Source: Falsiruegeria litorea R37 (GTDB lineage Bacteria > Pseudomonadota > Alphaproteobacteria > Rhodobacterales > Rhodobacteraceae). From it: a DNA stretch of 64,000 nt. The stretch is from the NCBI RefSeq assembly GCF_900172225.1, contig NZ_FWFO01000001.1:558001-622000 (forward strand). Direction: 5' to 3'. The notes below the pieces were generated by a model. The model ran no database searches, was not told the DNA's origin, and worked only from the letters and a program-made list of their open reading frames with translations. The position numbers and the translations under genes were made by a program. How positions within the stretch are numbered: position 1 is the stretch's first letter; each line of letters opens with the position of its first letter. This document shows, one piece after another, positions 52,191 to 60,330 of the stretch.

Positions 52191-53882
52191 TTAGCCCAGC
52201 AAACGGCGGGCGATGACCTGCGCCTGGATTTCTGCGGCGCCTTCAAAGATGTTAAGGATACGCGCGTCACACAAAACGCGAGAGATCTTGTATTCGAGCG
52301 CAAAGCCGTTGCCGCCGTGAATCTGCAGGCCATTGTCCGCCGCAGCCCAGGCCACGCGCGCGCCCAAGAGCTTCGCCATCCCCGCCTCAAGGTCGCAGCG
52401 ACGGTCGTGGTCTTTTTCCCAGGCCGAGAAATAGGTCAACTGACGCGCTACCATGATCTCGACCGCCATCATCGCCAGTTTGCCCGACACACGGGGGAAG
52501 TTGATCAGCGACTTGCCGAACTGTTTGCGATCCTGTGCATATTGCATCGCGATATCCAGCGCACATTGTGCCACGCCGATTGCGCGGGCGGCAGTCTGAA
52601 TGCGAGCCGACTCGAACGTTTGCATCAGCTGTTTGAAGCCTTTGCCCTCTTCGCCGCCCAGCAGGTTCTCACCCTTCACTTTGAAGCCGTCGAATCCCAG
52701 TTCGTATTCTTTCATGCCGCGATAACCCAGCACCTCGATCTCGCCGCCGGTCATGCCGGGGGTAGGGAAGGGGTTCTCGTCCGTTCCGGGTGTCTTTTCC
52801 GCCAGGAACATTGACAGACCGCGGTGGTCGGTGGTGTTGGGATCGGTGCGTGCCAGCAGGGTCATCACGTGGGTACGGGCCGCGTGGGTGATCCAGGTCT
52901 TGTTGCCGGTGACCTCGTAGTCGCCATCAGCATTCTTGACTGCACGGGTGCGCAAGGAGCCCAGGTCCGAGCCGGTGTTGGGTTCGGTGAAGACAGCCGT
53001 GGGCAGGATTTCCGCGCTGGCGATCTTGGGTAGCCAGTTGGCTTTCTGCTCGTCGGTGCCGCCTGCCATGATCAGCTCGGCCGCAATTTCCGAACGCGTG
53101 CCCAGAGAACCCACGCCGATGTAGCCGCGCGACAGCTCTTCCGATACGACGCACATGGAGGCCTTGGACAAGCCAAAGCCGCCGAACTCTTCGGGGATGG
53201 TCAGGCCAAAGACGCCCATTTCCGCCAATTCATTGATGATCTCGAGCGGGATCAGCTCATCCTTGAGGTGCCATTCGTGCGCTTCGGGCTCGACTTTTTC
53301 TTGCGCGTAACGACGGAACTGATCGCGGATCATCTCTAGCTCTTCGTCCAGGCCGGATGCCCCGAACATGGTCGCGCCTGCTTGCTCTTCCATCAGCTCA
53401 ACCAGGCGCGAACGGGCGGCCTGGCTGTTGGCAGAGGACATCAGTGACTGCACTTCAGCGCATTGGAAACCCGACAGCGCGTCCCAACCCAGCCCCATGT
53501 CCTGCAGGCGCACGACCTCGGTCTGGTTCATCGGGATGCCACCTGCGATCTGGTGGAGGTACTCACCGAACGCGATTTGGTGCAGCAACTGCTCCATCTC
53601 GCCAAAGTTGCCGTCGGCTTGCAGCGCTTCTGCCCAACGCTGCATTTGTTGCAGCGAGTTCTGATAGGTTGCCAGCCACGCCAGGCCATGTGCGGCAGTC
53701 TGGTTGGCCTCGATCAATGCGCCCGAGATCTTGCCATCGGTGCTCACCATGTCGCGGACCGAAGCACGGGCGGCGTCGAACACGGCGTCGACCGGGGCAA
53801 TCGCCGCGCCGGTCAATGTCAGAAGGTCGGGCAAAATCACGGGGTTCGTCATCGTCGTCATATCCTGTCCGTCATGGGCCAT
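52191..53882 (-). CDS. mcd: Acyl-CoA dehydrogenase, probably (2S)-methylsuccinyl-CoA dehydrogenase
   Basis: 563-residue flavoenzyme. A helical N-terminal extension of about 170 residues precedes the normal acyl-CoA dehydrogenase core (from about MIRDQFRRYAQEKVEPEAHEWHLKDELIP, with IPEEFGGFGLSKASMCVVSEELSRG, AVFTEPNTGSDLGSLRTRAV and the C-terminal IHGGNGFALEYKISRVLCDARILNIFEGAAEIQ in parts). That extension and length are typical of Mcd of the ethylmalonyl-CoA pathway, used by Rhodobacterales for acetate assimilation. The ATG at 53882 has AGAGGA 8 nt upstream. Substrate identity is inferred. Confidence 0.8.
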   Translation of the reverse strand: MAHDGQDMTTMTNPVILPDLLTLTGAAIAPVDAVFDAARASVRDMVSTDGKISGALIEANQTAAHGLAWLATYQNSLQQMQRWAEALQADGNFGEMEQLLHQIAFGEYLHQIAGGIPMNQTEVVRLQDMGLGWDALSGFQCAEVQSLMSSANSQAARSRLVELMEEQAGATMFGASGLDEELEMIRDQFRRYAQEKVEPEAHEWHLKDELIPLEIINELAEMGVFGLTIPEEFGGFGLSKASMCVVSEELSRGYIGVGSLGTRSEIAAELIMAGGTDEQKANWLPKIASAEILPTAVFTEPNTGSDLGSLRTRAVKNADGDYEVTGNKTWITHAARTHVMTLLARTDPNTTDHRGLSMFLAEKTPGTDENPFPTPGMTGGEIEVLGYRGMKEYELGFDGFKVKGENLLGGEEGKGFKQLMQTFESARIQTAARAIGVAQCALDIAMQYAQDRKQFGKSLINFPRVSGKLAMMAVEIMVARQLTYFSAWEKDHDRRCDLEAGMAKLLGARVAWAAADNGLQIHGGNGFALEYKISRVLCDARILNIFEGAAEIQAQVIARRLLG

Positions 53883-54025
53883 GAATCAATTCCTCTGTTC
53901 TTGGCTTGGTCATATCATTTTGCACATGCAGCGCAACATAAATACGCAGAAACCCCACGTTTGGTTCATTTGTTGCGTCATCATTTTTGCAGTGCAGCGT
54001 GCGCCAGGGGTGATATTGGTGGGGC

Positions 54026-54793
54026 ATGACGACTCTGTTTTCGATCCTCAGCCCCTTTGAATGGGCTTTGGCCTTTGGTGTCTTGTTCATTGCTGGACTG
54101 ATCAAAGGCATGGTGGGTTTTGCCATGCCAATGATCTCAATTGCCGGGCTGAGCATGGTGCTGCCCCCTGATTGGGCCTTGGCGGGGCTGATCATTCCGA
54201 CACTTGTGACCAATGGGATGCAGGCCTTGGGGCAGGGCGCACGCGCGGCGGTGACATCGGTCAAACGGTTCCGCGTGTTTCTGATCGTTGGATTGATTTT
54301 TTTGCTGATCAGTTCGCAACTGGTGACACGGGTGGATGCGGACACCTTTCTGTTGATGATCGCCATTCCGGTTGCGCTTTTTGCGGTGATGCAGCTTTTG
54401 GGCCTGCGCTTTTCGCTGTCAGCCCCTTCGCCGCGGATCGAAGCCGCGACCGGGGCGGTCGCAGGGTTCGTGGGCGGCATGGCGGGCGTCTGGGGGCCGC
54501 CTACGGTGGCTTATCTGACGGCACTCAATACGCCCAAGGCAGATCAGATGCGAGTGCAGGGGGTGATCTACGGGCTGGGAGCCGTGGCGCTGGTTGGTGC
54601 GCATCTCGCATCTGGCATCCTGCGCGGCGAGACGGTGATCTTCTCGCTTGCTTTGGTCGTGCCTGGGGTTCTTGGGATGTGGGCAGGGGGGCAGCTGCAG
54701 GATCGGATCGATCAAGCTGCATTCCGCCGCATCACCCTGATTGTGCTGCTGGTAGCGGCGCTGAACTTGCTACGCCGCGCGCTGATGGGTTAA
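54026..54793 (+). CDS. TSUP-family membrane transporter (TauE/SafE)
   Basis: 255-residue membrane protein with about eight hydrophobic helices in the TauE/SafE pattern: LAFGVLFIAGLIKGMVGFAMPMISIAGLSM at the start and the second repeat AVAGFVGGMAGVWGPPTVAYLTALN. Members export sulfite, sulfoacetate or similar anions. It is divergent from the acyl-CoA dehydrogenase gene and converges on the MttB homologue with a 4-bp gap. Substrate unknown. Confidence 0.88.
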   Translation: MTTLFSILSPFEWALAFGVLFIAGLIKGMVGFAMPMISIAGLSMVLPPDWALAGLIIPTLVTNGMQALGQGARAAVTSVKRFRVFLIVGLIFLLISSQLVTRVDADTFLLMIAIPVALFAVMQLLGLRFSLSAPSPRIEAATGAVAGFVGGMAGVWGPPTVAYLTALNTPKADQMRVQGVIYGLGAVALVGAHLASGILRGETVIFSLALVVPGVLGMWAGGQLQDRIDQAAFRRITLIVLLVAALNLLRRALMG

Positions 54794-54797
54794 GCGA

Positions 54798-56321
54798 TCA
54801 GAGGATCGGCAAGCGGGCCGTGATTTCGCGGTCTTGCTCTGGCGTCAGATAGTTGGGGTGGTGTTCCGCCAAGATGGTTTGCGCCGTCTTTCGAGCCACC
54901 GACCAGGCATCGGGGGCGCCTTTGTCTTCCCAGGTCTTCGGCGTGTCGCGATCAGCGATCTGGGGGTAGAAGTAATCCCTTTCCATGGCTGAAAGCGTGT
55001 GTGCTCCGCCCAGGAAATGGCCCTCGCCCAATATGGCTTCGCATATTGCATCAAAGCCCAGGTTCTCGGGCGTCACTTCGACGCCGCGTAGCGCTCGGTA
55101 AGTGTGCGCGTGCATTTCGTTGTCCAACACAAAGGCCTCGAAGCTGGCTCCCAGAAGCGAGGCGGTCATACCCGAACTTTCGTAAATCAGGTTGCCTCCG
55201 GCCAAGGCCGCCGCGAGAGAGGTCATGGCTTTTTCAACCCCGTATTGCGCGTCCAAGGCTTTGGCGTCGGTCATCGAAGCCGCGACGCCCGAGGGCAGGC
55301 CCAGCCAGTTGGACAATTGAGCCGAAGCCGCGTTGAGGACGGCGATCTCTCCGCCGCCGCCTGCAAAGGCCCCGGTGCGCAGGTCGATGACCAGTGGCCA
55401 GTTAGAGAACACCATGGGATGGCCGGGCTTGATAACCTGAACCATGACAAGGCTGGCGAGTGTTTCTGCCAGCGACTGTGCCAGGAAACCAGCGAGGGTG
55501 GCGGGGGCGGTGGCTCCGGCTTGGGCAGCGGTGATGCAAGAAACAGGGATGTTGTGTTTGAGGCAGGCAAAGGTGACGTCAACGGCGTCTTCAGCATAGC
55601 GCATCGGAGAGATCACCGGTGAAATGTGCGCCTTTAGAAAGGGGCGTTGTGCAAAGGCCCCTGGATCGCCAGCAGCGATGTCGAGCATGTCGACGATGGG
55701 GCTGACGTGTTCCGCAAGGGTGAATGCGGTGGCAACGGGTTTGGTTGTGTGTCTAATCAGGGAATATGCGGTGTTCACATCCAGCTGGAACGTATCCTCG
55801 ACGTCTGTGGCGATGCAGCAGCGCGTGAACCAGCTGATGTTGGTCAACCGATCCTGGAGGCGGGTGAAATCACACAAATCCTGCAGTGTAGACGGGCGGT
55901 ATTGACCGTTGTTGAGGTCCAAGGTCTGAACTGCGGCTCCTCCGGTTCCGAAATGCACATGTTGTCCGCCGACCTCGATGCTGCGACCGGGATCGCGACC
56001 ATGCAGCGTGAACTTGCTCGGGGCCGTGGCAACTGCGCTGCGCACCAAGGTTTCAGGCAGCAGCAAGCGATCTCCGGCTTGGACTGCCCCGGCCTTGATC
56101 AAGGCATGTGCGAGCTTGTCTGGAGTTTCTCCCATTCCGAGGTTGGCCAACAAGCGAAGCGCTGTTTCGAAGATCGCGACTAGATCGCCATCGGACAAAG
56201 GCTTGTATTGCCCACCGATCTGTCCCGGGGGGCAGGGATTTACTTTGGGTGGAGCTGCACGTTGTGCGTGGCGTTCCTTGCGTCCAGATCTCCGGGCACG
56301 GTGTTTGTCTCGCGATGTCAC
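54798..56321 (-). CDS. Trimethylamine methyltransferase (MttB) family protein, non-pyrrolysine type
   Basis: 507-residue TIM-barrel protein of the MttB superfamily. Signs include the N-terminal YKPLSDGDLVAIFETALRLLANLGMG, ALIKAGAVQAGDRLLLPETLV, TLDLNNGQYRPSTLQDLCDF, and late ISPVISPMRYAEDAV. No in-frame TAG interrupts the gene, so it is the pyrrolysine-free form that demethylates quaternary amines such as glycine betaine or carnitine in known cases. The start is the GTG at 56321 with a GAGG site. No corrinoid protein or RamA-like gene lies beside it. Confidence 0.88.
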   Translation of the reverse strand: MTSRDKHRARRSGRKERHAQRAAPPKVNPCPPGQIGGQYKPLSDGDLVAIFETALRLLANLGMGETPDKLAHALIKAGAVQAGDRLLLPETLVRSAVATAPSKFTLHGRDPGRSIEVGGQHVHFGTGGAAVQTLDLNNGQYRPSTLQDLCDFTRLQDRLTNISWFTRCCIATDVEDTFQLDVNTAYSLIRHTTKPVATAFTLAEHVSPIVDMLDIAAGDPGAFAQRPFLKAHISPVISPMRYAEDAVDVTFACLKHNIPVSCITAAQAGATAPATLAGFLAQSLAETLASLVMVQVIKPGHPMVFSNWPLVIDLRTGAFAGGGGEIAVLNAASAQLSNWLGLPSGVAASMTDAKALDAQYGVEKAMTSLAAALAGGNLIYESSGMTASLLGASFEAFVLDNEMHAHTYRALRGVEVTPENLGFDAICEAILGEGHFLGGAHTLSAMERDYFYPQIADRDTPKTWEDKGAPDAWSVARKTAQTILAEHHPNYLTPEQDREITARLPIL

Positions 56322-56441
56322 GTCTGCAGCCTCGTTTCATTCATGACAAAACTAGACACGAGCAAGGGGACACGGCTCAAGCTCCTCGGCTTGGTTGCGG
56401 TATCCGTAAATCAAGTTTTCAGAACTTGGAAAGTCCCTGGA

Positions 56442-56984
56442 TCAAGAGCGGCCGCGCATGTAGCGGAAGACGTAGAGCAGACCCAGCATCAAGAAGAACA
56501 GGCCAAATATGTCACCGATCAGGTAGGCCACGTATTCGACGGTTGCACTGCCAAATGCCATATTGGTGAGCAAGGCGGTCAAGATCGAGGTGACAATCCC
56601 GACACCCATGACACAAGGCCAACACGGCGTTTTCCCGGGTTGCGGGCGAATGTCCTGTCCAACCAGTGCAAGTAGCATGAAAACCGCAGGCGCCACGGTT
56701 ACGGCGATTGCAATTGCTGCGAGCCTGCTCGGCATGAAGACGTCCATGCCGCCGACATAAAGAAAGACGAGGAAAACACCTGGTAAAAGCGCGGGAATGG
56801 CACGCCATCCAAGCAGCCACGCGGTTAGAACGCGGATTCCGTGCGGCAAGAATAGCAAACTTGCCCGGCTTGGAAACTCGGGAAAGAACATGCTTTGCAA
56901 CGGGGTAATCACCTCGAATACAAGCAAAAAGGCTGCGAGATAGAGGCCCGAAGCAATAAGTGTTTCTTTAACCAGCGAATGCAC
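56442..56984 (-). CDS. Integral membrane protein of unknown function (MASE1-like pattern)
   Basis: 180 residues with five or six hydrophobic helices, such as KETLIASGLYLAAFLLVFEVI, ALLPGVFLVFLYVGG and VEYVAYLIGDIFGLFFLMLGLLYVF. The SLLFLPHGIRVLTAWLLGWRA segment resembles part of the MASE1 sensory module, but no output domain follows. The GTG at 56984 is the only full-length start and has no clear ribosome-binding site. It follows the small winged-helix gene on the same strand by 29 bp. Confidence 0.6.
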   Translation of the reverse strand: MHSLVKETLIASGLYLAAFLLVFEVITPLQSMFFPEFPSRASLLFLPHGIRVLTAWLLGWRAIPALLPGVFLVFLYVGGMDVFMPSRLAAIAIAVTVAPAVFMLLALVGQDIRPQPGKTPCWPCVMGVGIVTSILTALLTNMAFGSATVEYVAYLIGDIFGLFFLMLGLLYVFRYMRGRS

Positions 56985-57013
56985 GTACGAGTCCGCCGGG
57001 CGTTGCTGTCGTA

Positions 57014-57307
57014 TTAGATTCCCGGTCCATTAACCGTATATTGCCCTCTGTTCACCGTATTGCAGTGCGACAAGTACCCTTTGTTGACCAGGGATTTCAG
57101 CGCACGAAAAAACGTAGGGCGAGAAACGGTTTCGAGTAGGGTATGTTCGATCAAACCTACGGTTCGAACCCCGTTTCCATTTTCTGACAGCTCGTTGGCG
57201 GCATAGTAGATGTCACGTTCAACCGGTGTAAGGTCTTGTAATCCCAGCGAACGCTCCATGCTGAGCATGAGTTTTCTAAGTTCCGCCAGTTTCGAAAGTT
57301 CACACAT
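57014..57307 (-). CDS. Small winged-helix DNA-binding protein
   Basis: 97 residues resembling a MarR-type winged helix: LTPVERDIYYAANELSENG, VGLIEHTLLETVSRPTFFRALKSLVNKGYLSHCNTVNRGQYTV as recognition helix and wing. The N-terminal ELSKLAELRKLMLSMERSLG is a helix for dimerisation. The ATG at 57307 has a weak ribosome-binding site. It is upstream of the MASE1-like membrane gene and probably co-transcribed with it; targets unknown. It could regulate the small RNA candidate nearby. Confidence 0.6.
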   Translation of the reverse strand: MCELSKLAELRKLMLSMERSLGLQDLTPVERDIYYAANELSENGNGVRTVGLIEHTLLETVSRPTFFRALKSLVNKGYLSHCNTVNRGQYTVNGPGI

Positions 57308-57402
57308 AATTTCAGTTGCCTGTTCAGTGACTTGTTGATCTCAATGGCACGTAGTCGCGACAGTGTCGCAGCCAAAAGTTACTGATTTCATTAAGTATCA
57401 TA

Positions 57403-57430
57403 TTGACACATGAAATCAATGGCGTAAGCT
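57403..57430 (+). promoter_or_regulatory. Candidate promoter of a small RNA
   Basis: TTGACA at 57403-57408, 16-nt spacer, TAAGCT at 57425-57430. No coding frame of note follows before the terminator at 57493-57520. Confidence 0.5.
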
Positions 57431-57436
57431 ACATGA

Positions 57437-57520
57437 TGTTAGGCTGCTTTTTTGTGAGTGGTGGCAGCCAATAAGATCCTTTCATTGCGTTGCCCGGTGC
57501 CGTCAGGTGCCGGGTTTTTT
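57437..57520 (+). ncRNA. Candidate intergenic small RNA
   Basis: The unit consists of the promoter TTGACA-N16-TAAGCT (57403-57430), a hairpin GGCTGC (57442-57447) with GCAGCC (57464-57469), an unpaired stretch, and a terminator hairpin (57493-57514) with TTTTTT. The predicted transcript is about 84 nt. It contains no start codon with a ribosome-binding site and a useful frame, and it lies on the opposite strand to both neighbours. It was found by inspection only; expression is not shown. Confidence 0.42.
57493..57520 (+). terminator. Rho-independent terminator of the small RNA candidate
   Basis: CCCGGTGCC-GTCA-GGTGCCGGG, a 9-bp stem with two G-T pairs and a tetraloop, followed by six T residues. 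Confidence 0.75.
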
Positions 57521-57596
57521 CTGACACAAAACTGTAACGAAGTTTGATTGATCCGGCAATCAATAATGGATCACAATTTGTGCAACCCAATGAAAT

Positions 57597-57624
57597 AAGG
57601 CCCCATATTTTGTGATGGGGCCTT
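57597..57624 (-). terminator. Hairpin terminator downstream of pckA
   Basis: AAGGCCCCAT-8 nt-ATGGGGCCTT, a perfect 10-bp stem 32 nt after the pckA stop on the minus strand. The T content behind it on the minus strand is moderate. A second hairpin TTGATTG-ATCCGG-CAATCAA lies at 57544-57563. Confidence 0.7.
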
Positions 57625-57655
57625 AGTCTTATTCAGATATTGCAGCTGTTTCGCG

Positions 57656-59254
57656 TCAGCCGATTGCAACGGCTTTGACGTCCTCGTCGATGTACGGGAT
57701 GTACTGCTCAAAGTTGTCAGCGAACATCTGCACCAGTTTCGCGGCTTGTTTGTCAAATGCTTCCTGATCGTCCCAGGTGCGGCGGGGATCCAGCAGAACC
57801 TCGGCCACGCCAGGCACGGCAACCGGTACATCAAAGCCAAAGTTTGCGTCCTTGCGGAATTCAGCCTCGGCCAGCGATCCGTCCAGAGCTGCAGTCAGCA
57901 GCGCGCGGGTCGCACGGATTGGCATGCGCGAACCCACGCCGTGGGCACCGCCGGTCCAGCCGGTGTTGACCAACCAGCAGGTTGCACCGTGCTGGGCGAT
58001 CTTTTCGCGCAGCAGGTTGCCATAAACCTCAGGCCGACGCGGCATGAAGGGAGCGCCAAAGCAGGTCGAGAAGGTCGGCTGCGGCTCGGTCACGCCACGT
58101 TCGGTGCCGGCCACCTTGGAGGTGAAGCCCGACAGGAAGTGATACATCGCCTGCGCGGGTGTCAGGCGCGCGATCGGAGGCAGAACGCCAAATGCATCAC
58201 AGGTCAGCATGATGATGTTCTTGGGGTGACCACCCATGGCCGAGGCGGACGCGTTCGAGATGTACTCGAGCGGGTAAGCGCAGCGCATGTTTGCGGTCAG
58301 GCTGTCATCGTCGAAGTCCAGTTCCTTGGTCTCTTCGTCAAAGATCATGTTTTCGATCACGGTGCCAAACTTGGTCGTGGTCGCATAGATCTCGGGCTCG
58401 GCCTCGGCGCTCAGGTTGATGGTCTTGGCATAACAGCCGCCTTCGAAATTGAAGGTGCCGCGGTCCGACCAACCGTGCTCGTCGTCACCGATCAGAGTGC
58501 GCGAGGGGTCTGCCGACAGGGTGGTTTTGCCGGTGCCCGACAGGCCAAAGAACACGGCCGCGTCGACCGGGTTGCCGATGGCGTGGTTGGCCGAGCAGTG
58601 CATTGGCATGACGCCTTTTTCGGGCAGCATGTAATTCAGCAGGGTAAAGACCGACTTTTTGTTTTCACCCGCATACTCGGTGCCGCCGATCAGGATGACC
58701 TTTTTGTCAAAGTTCAGCGCGATCACGGTTTCCGAGTTGCAGTTGTGCTTGGCCGGGTCCGCTTTGAAGCTGGGGCAGTTGATTACGGTGAAATCCGAAA
58801 CGAATTCGTCCAGATCCTCACGCGATGGACGGCGCAGCAGGTGACGAATGAACAGGTTGTGCCACGCCAGCTCGGTTACCATGCGTACGTTGATCGAATA
58901 GGCCGGGTCAGATCCGCCAACCAGATCCTGCACAAAGTAGTCCTTGCCCTTCATGTGCTCGAGCATGTCGGCATAAAGCGCATCGAACCCTTCGGGGCTC
59001 ATGGCGGCGTTGTTGTCCCACCAGATGGTGTCCTTGACGCTCTCGGTCTTGACGACGTGCTTGTCCTTGGGCGAGCGGCCAGTGAATTTGCCGGTGGTGA
59101 CCAGAAACGCGCCGCCATTGCCCAGCGTACCTTCGTCGCGCTTGAGGGCTGCTTCGATCAGCGCCGGTTCCATGAAGTTGTAATAGACATTGCCCAGACC
59201 CTCGATGCCCTGATCTTCGAGGCGGAATTGCGGGTTAACCCGTCCAGATGTCAT
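57656..59254 (-). CDS. pckA: Phosphoenolpyruvate carboxykinase (ATP)
   Basis: 532-residue gluconeogenic enzyme making PEP from oxaloacetate. Conserved parts: [15 protein letters not shown] near the N-terminus, the kinase-1a P-loop [17 protein letters not shown] near residue 240, the IGDDEHGW motif, [11 protein letters not shown] and the late [10 protein letters not shown] segment. AGGAGA precedes the ATG at 59254. It is divergent from chvI, as in many alphaproteobacteria; ChvI/ChvG signalling and central carbon control are linked there. Two TTAGCGCAA repeats lie upstream. Confidence 0.97.
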   Translation of the reverse strand: MTSGRVNPQFRLEDQGIEGLGNVYYNFMEPALIEAALKRDEGTLGNGGAFLVTTGKFTGRSPKDKHVVKTESVKDTIWWDNNAAMSPEGFDALYADMLEHMKGKDYFVQDLVGGSDPAYSINVRMVTELAWHNLFIRHLLRRPSREDLDEFVSDFTVINCPSFKADPAKHNCNSETVIALNFDKKVILIGGTEYAGENKKSVFTLLNYMLPEKGVMPMHCSANHAIGNPVDAAVFFGLSGTGKTTLSADPSRTLIGDDEHGWSDRGTFNFEGGCYAKTINLSAEAEPEIYATTTKFGTVIENMIFDEETKELDFDDDSLTANMRCAYPLEYISNASASAMGGHPKNIIMLTCDAFGVLPPIARLTPAQAMYHFLSGFTSKVAGTERGVTEPQPTFSTCFGAPFMPRRPEVYGNLLREKIAQHGATCWLVNTGWTGGAHGVGSRMPIRATRALLTAALDGSLAEAEFRKDANFGFDVPVAVPGVAEVLLDPRRTWDDQEAFDKQAAKLVQMFADNFEQYIPYIDEDVKAVAIG

Positions 59255-59378
59255 GCTTTAATTCTCCTGTGTCGGCGTGCGGCGCTTGAAACCGATCTAT
59301 CACCGTTGGGGCTTTTGGTCCGGCCTGATGCCGGTGAGGCGGGTCTTAACATGACGGTTTGGGACATGAACAGGACGC

Positions 59379-59418
59379 TTTGGCGCAGTTAGCGCAACCA
59401 AGGCAATGTTTAGCGCAA
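59379..59418. promoter_or_regulatory. Phased TTAGCGCAA sites in the pckA-chvI divergent region
   Basis: TTAGCGCAA occurs at 59389-59397 and again at 59410-59418, 21 bp apart (two helical turns), with a related TTGGCGCA at 59380. Similar GTTAGCGCTAAC-type motifs are known for LacI-type carbon regulators (CceR) of Rhodobacter. The sites are 125-165 bp upstream of pckA and 175-215 bp upstream of chvI. The rest of the 338-bp gap holds a T-rich tract near 59467 but no gene. Confidence 0.45.
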
Positions 59419-59592
59419 TCATCATTTTTCAGCTGTTTCCGTAGGCACTTATTCAGTCCTCAGTAAGGTTTTTTTGTCTCAATACCGGGGAAAGAGGCGA
59501 TCGAAACGCAGTTATGGATTGATTCGCCCCCTCAAAAGAGCGATGAATGGGAAAAAATAAGGCAGAATTGAGCAGCATAGGGGCACATTCAG

Positions 59593-60297
59593 ATGTCAAA
59601 AATTGCTTTGGTGGACGACGACAGGAATATCCTGACGTCGGTTTCCATGACTCTCGAAGCCGAAGGATTCGAAGTCGAAACATATAATGACGGCCAAGCC
59701 GCGCTTGATGCATTTAACAAGAAGCTGCCGGATATGGCTGTGCTGGATATCAAGATGCCGCGCATGGATGGCATGGATCTGTTGCAGCGTCTGCGTCAGA
59801 AAACCCAGATGCCGGTTATCTTTCTGACGTCCAAGGACGATGAGATTGATGAAGTTCTCGGACTGCGGATGGGGGCGGACGATTACGTCAAGAAGCCGTT
59901 CTCGCAGCGTCTGTTGGTGGAACGCATCCGGGCGTTGTTGCGGCGTCAGGAAACGGTGGCGGGCGATGCCGCCGGAACCACCACGGGCGAGACCAAGGTT
60001 ATGGAACGCGGACACCTTCGGATGGATCCGCTGCGCCACGCCGTGAGCTGGAAGGGCAAGGATGTCTCGCTGACTGTGACCGAATTCCTGCTGCTGCAGG
60101 CGTTGGCGCAGCGTCCCGGCTTTGTCAAAAGCCGCGATCAGCTGATGGATGTCGCCTATGACGATCAGGTCTATGTTGACGATCGGACCATCGACAGCCA
60201 CATCAAACGCCTGCGCAAGAAGATGCGCAGCGCGGATGAGGATTTCGCGGCGATTGAGACGCTGTACGGGATCGGCTACAGATATAACGAAGAGTAA
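59593..60297 (+). CDS. chvI: Response regulator ChvI
   Basis: 234-residue OmpR-type regulator. The receiver domain has the acidic pocket VDDD (8-10), phospho-acceptor Asp52 ([16 protein letters not shown]) and Lys in [13 protein letters not shown]; the C-terminal winged helix (about 140-232) includes [23 protein letters not shown] and [17 protein letters not shown]. It pairs with ChvG in the next gene, a system controlling envelope, acid and symbiosis-type responses in alphaproteobacteria. Confidence 0.96.
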   Translation: MSKIALVDDDRNILTSVSMTLEAEGFEVETYNDGQAALDAFNKKLPDMAVLDIKMPRMDGMDLLQRLRQKTQMPVIFLTSKDDEIDEVLGLRMGADDYVKKPFSQRLLVERIRALLRRQETVAGDAAGTTTGETKVMERGHLRMDPLRHAVSWKGKDVSLTVTEFLLLQALAQRPGFVKSRDQLMDVAYDDQVYVDDRTIDSHIKRLRKKMRSADEDFAAIETLYGIGYRYNEE

Positions 60298-60330
60298 CGG
60301 ACCGAACCGGTTCAATCCGAAAGGGATGTC

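Noticed and set aside
54798-56321. Pyrrolysine-containing MttB
   Set aside because: The reading frame is complete with no internal TAG, and pyl genes are not seen.
57155-57175. GGTTCGAACC resembling a tRNA T-arm
   Set aside because: No acceptor, D or anticodon arm can be folded around it, and it lies within the winged-helix coding sequence.
57746-59392. 548-codon plus-strand frame opposite pckA
   Set aside because: pckA is certain on the minus strand; the opposite frame is a codon-bias artefact.
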